Source of the DNA: Pleomorphomonas koreensis DSM 23070
Lineage (GTDB): Bacteria > Pseudomonadota > Alphaproteobacteria > Rhizobiales > Pleomorphomonadaceae
NCBI RefSeq assembly: GCF_000425185.1
Contig: NZ_AULH01000007.1
Location: forward strand, 186,001-250,000
Length of the DNA stretch: 64,000 nucleotides
Reading direction: 5' to 3'
Part shown: one piece after another, positions 34,501-41,443 of the stretch
Numbering within the stretch: position 1 is the stretch's first letter
How the letters are laid out: each line of letters begins with the position of its first letter
Notes under the pieces: model-generated
What the model saw: the letters and a program-made list of their open reading frames with translations, nothing else
Told to the model about the DNA's origin: nothing
The model's database searches: none
Program-made: the position numbers and the translations under genes

Positions 34501-35302
34501 CGGCCGGCGCGGCGACGCCATGGTGCGCAAGCTGGCCGATCGCCTCGTCGACGTCGACCTGCTGCCGCAGGCGGCGTCACTGCTCGACTATCAGGTGAAG
34601 AACCGGCTGCGCGGCGCGGCGCGTGCCCAGGTGGCCGCCGATCTGGCGCTGGTCCACCTGCTCGACCACCGGCCCGACAAGGCGCTGTTCACGCTGTCGA
34701 CCACCCGGCAGGCGTCGCTGCCGGTGGCGATCGAGCGGCAGCGGCGCACCGTCGAGGCCAAGGCGCTCGCCGAATCGGGCAATCCCGACGGCGCGCTCGA
34801 GGTGCTGCAGCCGCTCGACGGCGTCGAGGTCGCCCGCCTCAGGGCCGACATCCTGTGGTCGGCCGACCGCTACGCCGAGGCCGGCACCTCCTACGAGCGC
34901 ATGCTCGGCGCCCGCTGGACCGACGCGTTGCCGCTCAGCGACAGCGAGCAACTGGCCGTGCTGAAGGCCGGCATCGCCTACACGCTGTCCGGCGACCGGA
35001 TGAGCGTCGACCGGCTCCGCTCCAAGTATGCGCAGAAGATGGCGCCGACCGCCAACGGCTCGGCCTTCGACGCGGTGACCGGGCCGATCGTGGCGAGCGG
35101 CAGCGATTTCCAGAGCATCGTCAAGTCGATCGCCGACGCCGACACCATGAAGAACTTCCTCGCCGACTATCGCAAGCGCTACCTCGACATCGAGGCCGCC
35201 GACAAGCCGGACATGATCCTGCCTGCCGAGGGAGCGGCCGCGCCGAAGGCGCCCGATTCCAGCGCCGCCGCCGAGGCGGCTGGTCTGCCGAAGGCCGGAT
35301 AG
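31577..35302 (+). CDS. Large secreted TPR-like protein of the flagellar cluster
   Basis: A 1241-1242 residue protein with an N-terminal signal peptide (cleavage near GAVRAEQA). Residues about 45-300 form beta-rich units (VKVDYEARPNFGRMVLTF, FSRLTFKWNVPFEVDFRR) that look like AMIN-type domains. A Pro/Ala linker follows (about 300-395), then another beta unit (GQAVHITFPYKKEVGAALF). The last 600 residues are helical with TPR-like spacing (YALSHIASAIDLKDYTTARDLLARLD, YAIERGNYRRAFEVMRVAEQ). I do not recognise a named family. It sits between motE and fliP, so a periplasmic motor scaffold, perhaps doing the job of MotC, is an inference. ATG 31577 was chosen over GTG 31571. Confidence 0.82.
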   Translation: MRCARLVREAALRIRSSARLLAAALALCLVAAGAPGAVRAEQAAEPVKVDYEARPNFGRMVLTFPNLNLLPPHKVTSDSGVLVIQFDQPVALNAEAAVVRLANYVLIVRTDPDNLGVRMALARSVKINVMEAGPQLFVDFLPGTWKGEPPRLPDQVVADLAKKADEMAKVAAEAQRMIAEAEKPIRLDVSAARAPTFSRLTFKWNVPFEVDFRRTDLGVDLKFNRVATPDIAAIRADPPPFINDITAEQGEGGVVVHVLADNVADVRAYKDGDSYVVDVRGPDNPAAMTPLDRALQAAVAPLPAVPPGAKQAVSAAGADASAHGEPPAAADAVAPAHDEAPAVAVEHAAPVQAPADQSAPPSTETAAAEQPAPEQPAAAPPADAPARPVIIAAPDKPREDIAELPENAVARALVDGVIRVESERVGQAVHITFPYKKEVGAALFMRDNTLWMVFDDAAPIDAATLQDAFVGFARSIEPTTLDGAQLIRIEMTERFVSTLSPDGPKWVMTIGELVTDPTRPLSIGRQVHPDGSKSLDIPFGPVSRIHRLTDPQSGDAVIVVTGKGQARGLVKPHGFTEFDALASIHGIAVVPKVDDLAVNSDGILVSITRPGGLAVSTFAEEKKATLFDLPAALGSSVARKAAFIDFGDARDLNPAGYWAGRHKLMTAITQAREMPERIDGWYKTATFALAEGLGPETTGVLDLIGKLAPEETASSRMAALRAGGEFFTYRPEQTLKLLDRREFDGSPDAAVWKAMALSDLGRHDEAAAEFAKGDPVIGSFPPVIQRRYALSHIASAIDLKDYTTARDLLARLDPTSLSVDERARLDLLNALARDAAGHAMDAVALLSNIVRERQGPVAAEATYRLVQLQRREGLITLDQGIDRLEQLAVSWRGDELELKTLRLLGQYAIERGNYRRAFEVMRVAEQVNPKSTTSRQMTEEMQSAFSQIFLDKKNSDLSPVQALSLYYDYRELTPSGRRGDAMVRKLADRLVDVDLLPQAASLLDYQVKNRLRGAARAQVAADLALVHLLDHRPDKALFTLSTTRQASLPVAIERQRRTVEAKALAESGNPDGALEVLQPLDGVEVARLRADILWSADRYAEAGTSYERMLGARWTDALPLSDSEQLAVLKAGIAYTLSGDRMSVDRLRSKYAQKMAPTANGSAFDAVTGPIVASGSDFQSIVKSIADADTMKNFLADYRKRYLDIEAADKPDMILPAEGAAAPKAPDSSAAAEAAGLPKAG

Positions 35303-35317
35303 GGCGCTTGAAGCTAC

Positions 35318-36133
35318 TCAAGTGGCGTAGCTGCGCACCAGGCTGCCGGCCAGCAACGCCCAGCCGTCGACCAGCACAAAGAAAATCAGTTTGAAGGGCA
35401 GCGACACCACCACCGGCGGCAGCATCATCATGCCCATGGCCATCAGGATCGACGACACCACCATGTCGATGATCAGGAAGGGCAGGTAGATCAGGAAGCC
35501 GATCTCGAAGGCGCGGCGCAGCTCGGAGATCATGAAGGCCGGGATGATGATGCGCGTCTCTAGGTCGGCCTGGCTTTCCGGCTGCGGCTGGTTGGCGAGG
35601 TCGACGAACAGGCGGAGGTCCACCTCGCGGGTATGCGCCAGCATGAAGGCGCGCATCGGCTGCATCGTCCGGGTGAAGCCCTCGGTGAGGTCGATCTGGT
35701 TGTTGACCACCGGCTCGATGCCGTTGGTGTAGGCATCCTGGAAGGTCGGGGCCATGATGAAGGCGGTGAGGAACAGCGCCAGCGACACCATCACAGCGTT
35801 GGGCGGCGCCGATTGCAGGCCGATGGCCGAGCGCAGCAGCGACAGCACCACGACGATGCGCGTGAACGACGTCATCATCACGACGATCGACGGGGCGAGG
35901 CTGAGAACGGTGAGCAGGCCGACCAACTGCACGGCGCGTTCGGTCAGCGTCGATCCCTGGCCGAGCGAGATGCTGACGTCCTGGGCGAGGGCGAGCCCGG
36001 TCGACAGGCCGAACCAGAGGAGACCGAGCAGCAGCGGACAGACAAGCGCGACGATCCGCCACAGGCCGGAACGCCGGCGCGGCGCCGAGGATATCGTCCG
36101 TCCCTGATCCGTCGTGGTGTCGTCCGTCGCCAT
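35318..36133 (-). CDS. fliP: Flagellar export gate protein FliP
   Basis: Core of the type III export gate, 271 residues. It has an N-terminal hydrophobic signal-like segment, then LLTVLSLAPSIVVMMTSFTRIVVVLSLLRSA and, near the end, FEIGFLIYLPFLIIDMVVSSILMAMGMMMLPP, which are nearly invariant in FliP. ATG 36133 follows GAAGGG; ATG 36166 in frame is a possible longer start. It is second in the fliO-fliP pair and converges on the large secreted-protein gene with 15 bp between stops. Confidence 0.97.
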   Translation of the reverse strand: MATDDTTTDQGRTISSAPRRRSGLWRIVALVCPLLLGLLWFGLSTGLALAQDVSISLGQGSTLTERAVQLVGLLTVLSLAPSIVVMMTSFTRIVVVLSLLRSAIGLQSAPPNAVMVSLALFLTAFIMAPTFQDAYTNGIEPVVNNQIDLTEGFTRTMQPMRAFMLAHTREVDLRLFVDLANQPQPESQADLETRIIIPAFMISELRRAFEIGFLIYLPFLIIDMVVSSILMAMGMMMLPPVVVSLPFKLIFFVLVDGWALLAGSLVRSYAT

Positions 36134-36239
36134 CGCGCCCTTCCGGGAAAGCCGGACGCGAATCATCCGGCTTGCCGCGACACTGTCGCCCCGGCGGGCG
36201 GGCCGCTCAAGGCGGCGGCCGGCGAAAGCGGGCGAGGGC

Positions 36240-37517
36240 TCAGCGTTTTCCCTTGGAATCGCCGGCCAGCTCGTCGAGCAGGCGGGCCATCTCGTTCTCC
36301 AGCGAGGAGAAGTCGGCGTTGCCCTTGGCGTCGCTTTCCGGCGGTTCGGCCGCCATGTCGGCGGGACGGGGCGCCATCGACTCCGGCGCGGCGACGGGCT
36401 CGGGCGCCGGCTCAATGGCGCGCGGCTCGACGACCGGAGGCCGGACCGGCGGGCGCTGCTGCGCCACCGGCTCGCGCGGAACGGCGGGCTCGCGCGGCGC
36501 CATCGGTTCGCGCGGTGCCATCGGCTCGCGGGTCGGCGCCGGCTCGCGCTGGACGAGCGGCTCGCGCGCCACGACAGGCTCGCGGGGCGTGATCGGCCGC
36601 GCCGGTTGGGCGGTGCGCGGCCGCAGCCAGGCCGAGGCGGCGGGCACCACCGGGCGGGCCGGCTCGGGCCTCGGCGCCGGCTCCGCGACGGGCGGCGCGA
36701 CCGGTTCCGGAGGCGGGGCGGCGGCCTCGATCTTCATGTCCTCGATCTCGCTCTTCAGCGCCTCGTCAAGCTGGCGGGCGAGATCCTCGAAGCCGGGGCC
36801 GTCATCGGAGAGGGTCGGCTCATTGGCGGGAAGCGGGCGGGCAGGCTCGGCCCGACGCTCGGTCCTGGGCGTCTCGGCGGCCGGCTCGTCCAGCTCGGGA
36901 ACTATCGCCGGGATCGGTGCCACCGTCGGCTCGACGCGATGGGCTTCCGGCGGAATGTAGGGCGAGGCCGGCTTGGGCGGAACGCGGTTGAGCCGGGCCT
37001 GGATCGACGTCGCCTTGGGGTGCTCGCCGGCGACATGCGAGGGGAAGGCCGGGCGGGCCGGCTCGACGGCCGGGGCCGGCCGGGGGGCGGGTGCCGGGCG
37101 GGCGGCGACGGCCGGCGCTTCCGCCGTCGCGGCGGGCGTGTCGATGGCCGGCGTCTCGACCTCGTCGACGGCGGGGGCCGGCGCCGGGCGTGCCGCGCGG
37201 CCGAGGCTGCCGACCGGCACGCCGCGGATGATGGTCGGTTCGACGACGAGGTCGTTGCCGCCGCCGACCAGAATCAGATGCTCGACGTTGTCGCGCCGCA
37301 CGAGCAGGAGACGGCGGCGCTGGTCGAGGGCGACCTGCTCGACGACCGTCAGCCGGTTGTGGCGGTTCCGGCCGATCGACAGCTGGCCGCCGACGGCGTA
37401 GTTCCGGAGAACCCAGCGGAGCAGCAGCAGCAGACCGATCACCACCGCGAGGGCCACGGCATAGCGCACGACGGTTGCCCCCGTGGTGCCGAACCAAGTT
37501 ACCAGCAATTCCTGCAT
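36240..37517 (-). CDS. fliO: FliO-like export protein with very long Pro-rich tail
   Basis: A 425-residue protein. The first 115 residues are FliO-like: a transmembrane helix at about 15-36, then YAVGGQLSIGRNRHNRLTVVEQV and LLLVRRDNVEHLILVGGGNDLVVEP, as in FliO, which helps assemble the FliP ring. The remaining 310 residues form a Pro/Ala/Arg/Glu-rich tail with eight REP tripeptides in the segment after PITPREPV, ending in a helix (SSLENEMARLLDELAGD). Usual FliO proteins are 100-150 residues. ATG 37517 begins MQELLVTWFG. It is 106 bp upstream of fliP. Confidence 0.88.
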   Translation of the reverse strand: MQELLVTWFGTTGATVVRYAVALAVVIGLLLLLRWVLRNYAVGGQLSIGRNRHNRLTVVEQVALDQRRRLLLVRRDNVEHLILVGGGNDLVVEPTIIRGVPVGSLGRAARPAPAPAVDEVETPAIDTPAATAEAPAVAARPAPAPRPAPAVEPARPAFPSHVAGEHPKATSIQARLNRVPPKPASPYIPPEAHRVEPTVAPIPAIVPELDEPAAETPRTERRAEPARPLPANEPTLSDDGPGFEDLARQLDEALKSEIEDMKIEAAAPPPEPVAPPVAEPAPRPEPARPVVPAASAWLRPRTAQPARPITPREPVVAREPLVQREPAPTREPMAPREPMAPREPAVPREPVAQQRPPVRPPVVEPRAIEPAPEPVAAPESMAPRPADMAAEPPESDAKGNADFSSLENEMARLLDELAGDSKGKR

Positions 37518-37776
37518 TTCACTTCTTCCACTCAAGACCTGTTTCGTTGAAGGCGCCGGTTGATCAGGCCGATTGTCCATTTATCTCGAAATGGGAAATT
37601 ATTCGGAAACTTCTCTCGCCACCGTTGCTCCGCCCCTCGCCCGGCCGGCAAGCCGGCCGACACCGCCGTCCACCGGCCGTTGCAGAACGCAACCATAAGC
37701 CCTTTCGACACTTTTTCCCAGCTATCAGCCAAATCGGGCGTTTTTCAAGTCTCCATGCGGGCCGGCAAAAGAATTG

Positions 37777-37793
37777 TTAACCATTCATTAACC
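37777..37793 (+). promoter_or_regulatory. CtrA box upstream of the flgB operon
   Basis: TTAA-CCATTCA-TTAACC, a perfect TTAA-N7-TTAA with the TTAACCAT half-site, 130 bp before flgB. If its second half serves as the -35 region, a -10 would fall near 37811, just past the FlbD-like arm. Confidence 0.8.
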
Positions 37794-37798
37794 AGACG

Positions 37799-37814
37799 GC
37801 CGGCAAATATTGCC
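37799..37814 (+). promoter_or_regulatory. FlbD-like site overlapping the flgB promoter
   Basis: GCCGGCA-N5-TGCC directly downstream of the CtrA box, where a repressor of the CtrA-driven promoter would sit. No sigma-54 element is nearby, unlike the other three copies. The layout parallels the Caulobacter fliF promoter. Confidence 0.55.
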
Positions 37815-37922
37815 TATCGTCTTCTAGCCGCGAATCCTTGGTGGGCATCGCGGTTTTTCGGGCGCCGTCCGTCCGGCGGCGCTCCAGGCGGCTGGTTGGC
37901 CGCCGCTTCCGTGAGTTCTTCG

Positions 37923-38333
37923 ATGTCGATGACCGATCTGCCGGTTCTGCAGGCCCTCAAGGGCAAGCTGCGTTTCCACGAGGCGCGTCAGAAGGTACTG
38001 GCCGAGAATGTCGCCAACGCCGAGACGCCCGGCTATGCGGCACGCGACATCAAGGCCCCCGACTTCTTCCGCGTGGCGGTGGAGGGCTCCGGCGAAGGCG
38101 GCGTCGCCACGGCGGTGACCAGCCCGATGCACATCGCCGCGCCGGCGATCGGCAACGGCACGCCCTACCGGACGCAGAAGGTCGACGGCTACGAGGTGAC
38201 GCCGGACGGTAACGCGGTGTCGCTCGAAGACCAGATGATGAAGGTCACCAGCAACCAGATGGACTACCAGACGGTGACCTCGCTCTACCAGCGCAGCCTC
38301 GGTCTGCTGAAGACCGCCGTCGGAAAGAAGTGA
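37923..38333 (+). CDS. flgB: Flagellar proximal rod protein FlgB
   Basis: Rod subunit, 136 residues. It has LKGKLRFHEARQKVLAENVANAETPGYAARD (FlgB signature) and the C-terminal SLEDQMMKVTSNQMDYQTVTSLYQRSLGLL. ATG 37923 is used, with a second ATG two codons on; neither has a strong ribosome site. It begins flgB-flgC-fliE-fliQ-fliR-flhB. Confidence 0.96.
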   Translation: MSMTDLPVLQALKGKLRFHEARQKVLAENVANAETPGYAARDIKAPDFFRVAVEGSGEGGVATAVTSPMHIAAPAIGNGTPYRTQKVDGYEVTPDGNAVSLEDQMMKVTSNQMDYQTVTSLYQRSLGLLKTAVGKK

Positions 38334-38341
38334 GGGCTATC

Positions 38342-38752
38342 ATGGATTTCCTCAAGACTCTGATGATCTCCTCGGCCGGCCTCAAGGTGCAGACCGGCCG
38401 CATGCGCATCATCGCCGAGAACGTCGCCAACGCCGATTCGGTGGCCTCGACGCCGGGCGGCGATCCCTACCGGCGCCAGATTCCCACCGTCACCTCCAAG
38501 TTCGACAAGGAACTGGGGGCGGAGATGGTGCGGCTCGGCCAGGTGGTGCCCGATCGCTCGGACTTCGAGATGAAATACGAGCCGAACAGCCCGGCCGCCG
38601 ACGCCAGCGGCAACGTCAAGTATCCCAATGTGTCGCCGCTCATCGAGATGGTCGACATGCAGAGCGCCCAGCGCACCTACGAGGCCAACCTCAACGTGGT
38701 CTCCTCGACGCGCAGCATGCTCCAGAAGACCATCGACATCCTGCGCGGCTGA
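38342..38752 (+). CDS. flgC: Flagellar proximal rod protein FlgC
   Basis: Rod subunit, 136 residues. It starts DFLKTLMISSAGLKVQTGRMRII, has AENVANADS, and ends VEMVDMQSAQRTYEANLNVVSSTRSMLQKTIDIL, the standard FlgC pattern. ATG 38342 follows GAGGG by 5 nt; a GTG at 38330 overlapping the flgB stop is the alternative. Confidence 0.96.
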   Translation: MDFLKTLMISSAGLKVQTGRMRIIAENVANADSVASTPGGDPYRRQIPTVTSKFDKELGAEMVRLGQVVPDRSDFEMKYEPNSPAADASGNVKYPNVSPLIEMVDMQSAQRTYEANLNVVSSTRSMLQKTIDILRG

Positions 38753-38778
38753 GCGCGCACTGAAGGAGGAACCCCATC

Positions 38779-39117
38779 ATGGCGCTCACCACCACCGCGC
38801 TCAACGCCAGTCATGTGTACGGCGCCATGTCGAAGCTGGCGAATCGCGGCCAGGCGGGGCAGGCTGGCGAGGCGGCCGGACTGGCCGCCGGGACGTCGTC
38901 GTCGGACTTCGGCGCCATGCTGCGCGACCAGGTGCGTGACGTGGTCGACCAGGGCAATGCCTCGGAGGCCAAGCAGGCGAGCTACATGGCCGGCAAGGGC
39001 AACATCATCGACGTCGTCACGGCGGTGTCGGAAGCCGAGGTGGCGCTCGACACCATGGTGTCGGTGCGCGACAAGGTGATTTCGGCCTATGAGGAAATCA
39101 TGCGCATGGCGATCTGA
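38779..39117 (+). CDS. fliE: Flagellar hook-basal body protein FliE
   Basis: MS-ring to rod adapter, 112 residues. The C-terminal half (VVTAVSEAEVALDTMVSVRDKVISAYEEIMRMAI) is the conserved FliE motif; the N-terminal part is variable and Gly/Ala-rich. A strong AAGGAGGAA ribosome site precedes it. It lies 26 bp after flgC. Confidence 0.96.
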   Translation: MALTTTALNASHVYGAMSKLANRGQAGQAGEAAGLAAGTSSSDFGAMLRDQVRDVVDQGNASEAKQASYMAGKGNIIDVVTAVSEAEVALDTMVSVRDKVISAYEEIMRMAI

Positions 39118-39146
39118 CGCCGGCGCCGGTGCGGGAGCGGACGGGA

Positions 39147-39410
39147 ATGGGTGGCGCTGAGGTTCTCGACCTGGCCCGGACCGCCATCTGGGTGACCATC
39201 AAGATCGCCGCGCCGGTGATGCTCGCTGGCCTGGCGGTGGGCTTTCTCGTGTCGCTGTTCCAGGCGCTGACCCAGATCCAGGAACAGACGCTGGCCTTCA
39301 TCCCGAAGATCCTGTCCATCTTCATCGTGCTGATGCTGACGCTGCCGTTCATGGCCGACTCGCTCAACAGCTTCATGTCGACGCTCGCCGAATGGATCGT
39401 CCGGGGATGA
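39147..39410 (+). CDS. fliQ: Flagellar export gate protein FliQ
   Basis: Two-span export gate subunit, 87 residues. It has VTIKIAAPVMLAGLAVGFLVSLFQALTQIQEQTLAFIPKI, the FliQ signature. ATG 39147 gives the family length; GTG 39129 would add six residues. Its stop overlaps fliR by ATGA. Confidence 0.95.
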   Translation: MGGAEVLDLARTAIWVTIKIAAPVMLAGLAVGFLVSLFQALTQIQEQTLAFIPKILSIFIVLMLTLPFMADSLNSFMSTLAEWIVRG

Positions 39411-40171
39411 CCATCCGCATCCTCCCCGAGGTGACGGTGCTGTTCCTGATGCTGTTCGCGCGCATCGGCGCGCTGTGCATGCTGATGCCGGGCATCGGCG
39501 AGCAGACCATCTCGGCGCGCGTCCGCCTGACCTTCGCGCTGCTGCTCACCGCCGTGTTTTATCCGGTGCTATCGAACCGGCTGCCGGCCGGCCTCGCCAA
39601 CGACATGAACCGGCTGATCTTCGCGCTGATCGCCGAGGTGATCATCGGCGTCGCCATCGGCCTCACCGCCCGCCTCCTGATGAGCGTGGTGCAGACCGCC
39701 GGCACGGCCATCGCCTCCGATATCGGCCTCGGCTTCGCCCAGAGCGTCGACCCCACCATGGGCCAGCAGGGCGCCATCATCTCGTCCTTCCTGTCGGTGA
39801 CCGGCATGACCGTCATCTTCGTCACCGACCTGCACCACGTGGCGCTGGCCGGCATCGCCGGCAGCTACACCATGTTTCCACCCGGCGAGATGGTGCCGGT
39901 CGGCGACTTCAAGGACGCCGCCATCCTGACCATCGCCGAATCCTTCAAGACGGCGTTGCAGATCGCCGCGCCGTTCCTGGTGTTCGCGCTCGTCTACAAT
40001 CTCGGTCTCGGCGTGCTGCAGAAGCTGATGCCGCAGTTCCAGGTCTATTTCCTGGCGATGCCGCTGACCATCATGATCGGCCTCGCCATTTTCGCCTCGC
40101 TGATCGTCACCATCATCGGCCTCTACCGGTCCTTCCTGGAGACCGGTCTGATGCGCCTCGTTCCGGGTTGA
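39407..40171 (+). CDS. fliR: Flagellar export gate protein FliR
   Basis: Six-span export gate protein, 254 residues. It has MLFARIGALCMLMPGIGEQTISARVRL and LYNLGLGVLQKLMPQFQVYFLAMPLTIMIGL-type segments typical of FliR. It is translationally coupled to fliQ by a 4-bp overlap and is followed by flhB after 9 bp. Confidence 0.96.
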   Translation: MTIRILPEVTVLFLMLFARIGALCMLMPGIGEQTISARVRLTFALLLTAVFYPVLSNRLPAGLANDMNRLIFALIAEVIIGVAIGLTARLLMSVVQTAGTAIASDIGLGFAQSVDPTMGQQGAIISSFLSVTGMTVIFVTDLHHVALAGIAGSYTMFPPGEMVPVGDFKDAAILTIAESFKTALQIAAPFLVFALVYNLGLGVLQKLMPQFQVYFLAMPLTIMIGLAIFASLIVTIIGLYRSFLETGLMRLVPG

Positions 40172-40180
40172 GGTGCCGCC

Positions 40181-41257
40181 ATGGCCGGTCCGGACGACGA
40201 CAGCGACAAGACGGAAGAACCAACACAACGAAAACTCGAGCAGGCGCACGAGCAGGGCGACGTCATCAAGAGCATGGAGGTGAGCACCTTCTTCGGGCTC
40301 GTCGCCGTGACCGCCGTCATCGGGCTCACCGGTTCGGGGATGACCGGCGCGCTGCTGCCGCCGCTGCGCGGCATCTTCGAGCACGCGGCCGAAATCGCCG
40401 TCGACGGCGGCGGCCTGCGCCGGCTCTACCTGACGCTGGTCGGCGGCTTCCTGCTGGCGCTCGCCTTCCCGCTGCTGCTGGTGGCGCTCGGCGCCATCGT
40501 CGGCAATCTCGCCCAGCACCGCATGGTGTTCTCCTGGAAGTCGCTGGAGCCGAAGCTCAACAAGGTGTCGCCGCTCGCCGGCCTGAAGCGGCTGTTCTCG
40601 CCGGAAAGCCTCGCCAACTTCGTCAAGGGCCTGATCAAGGTGGCGGTGCTCGGCACGGTGATGACCATGGTGCTGTGGCCCGAGCGCGACCGGCTCGACG
40701 CTCTCGTCACCATCGACATCGCCCGCACGCTGACGGTGGCCAAGTCGCTGGCGCTCAGGATGCTCGGCTTCATGCTGGCGCTGATGTTCCTGATCGCCGC
40801 CGCCGACTATTTCTGGGCCCGCTTCCGCTACATGCACCGCCAGCGCATGTCGCTGCAGGAGGTCAAGGACGAGCACAAGCAGACCGAGGGCGATCCGCAC
40901 GTCAAGGGCCGCATCCGCTCGCTGCGCATGCAGCGGGCGCGCCAGCGCATGATGCAGAAGGTGCCGGAGGCGACGGTGGTGGTCACCAACCCGACCCACT
41001 ATGCCGTCGCCCTCAAGTATGACGACAGCACGCCGGCGCCGATCTGCGTCGCCAAGGGCGTCGACGAGGTGGCGCTGCGCATCCGCGAGATGGCCAAGGC
41101 GTCGGACGTGCCGGTGGTCGAGAACCCGCCGCTCGCCCGCGCCCTCTACGCCAGCGTCGACCTTGACGAGGCCATTCCCGAGCAGCACTACAAGGCGGTG
41201 GCGCAGGTGGTGGGCTACGTCATGAACCTCAAGAAGAAGGCCAGCTGGCGCTCCTGA
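40181..41257 (+). CDS. flhB: Flagellar export switch protein FlhB
   Basis: Substrate-specificity switch of the export gate, 358 residues. The N terminus has KTEEPTQRKLEQAHEQGDV, four transmembrane segments follow, and the cytoplasmic C-terminal domain has the autocleavage motif NPTH at residues 270-273 (VVVTNPTHYAVALKY). All residues needed for self-cleavage appear present. It is the last gene of the flgB operon; cckA follows after 186 bp. Confidence 0.97.
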   Translation: MAGPDDDSDKTEEPTQRKLEQAHEQGDVIKSMEVSTFFGLVAVTAVIGLTGSGMTGALLPPLRGIFEHAAEIAVDGGGLRRLYLTLVGGFLLALAFPLLLVALGAIVGNLAQHRMVFSWKSLEPKLNKVSPLAGLKRLFSPESLANFVKGLIKVAVLGTVMTMVLWPERDRLDALVTIDIARTLTVAKSLALRMLGFMLALMFLIAAADYFWARFRYMHRQRMSLQEVKDEHKQTEGDPHVKGRIRSLRMQRARQRMMQKVPEATVVVTNPTHYAVALKYDDSTPAPICVAKGVDEVALRIREMAKASDVPVVENPPLARALYASVDLDEAIPEQHYKAVAQVVGYVMNLKKKASWRS

Positions 41258-41443
41258 GGTGGCGCCAGGGCCGCGAACGGACGGCAAAAGCCGGTATATC
41301 GACATTGGGAAGGCGAAAAGGCGCAAGTCGGCGTTTGCCTCGCCATGGCCGATTGCTAAAGATCATGGCATGAACAGACGATTCCCGGCCGGCGGGCGGC
41401 GTGCTGCCGCATGGCGCCGGTGGGCGGGCAGGGCAAGAGCAGC

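Larger units (their letters stand above)
37518..37922. other. Divergent regulatory region fliO / flgB
   Basis: 405 bp with no gene. Besides the CtrA and FlbD-like sites it has AT-rich patches near 37570-37610 and 37700-37750. These are candidates for a fliO promoter, but no convincing hexamer pair stands out. Confidence 0.45.
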
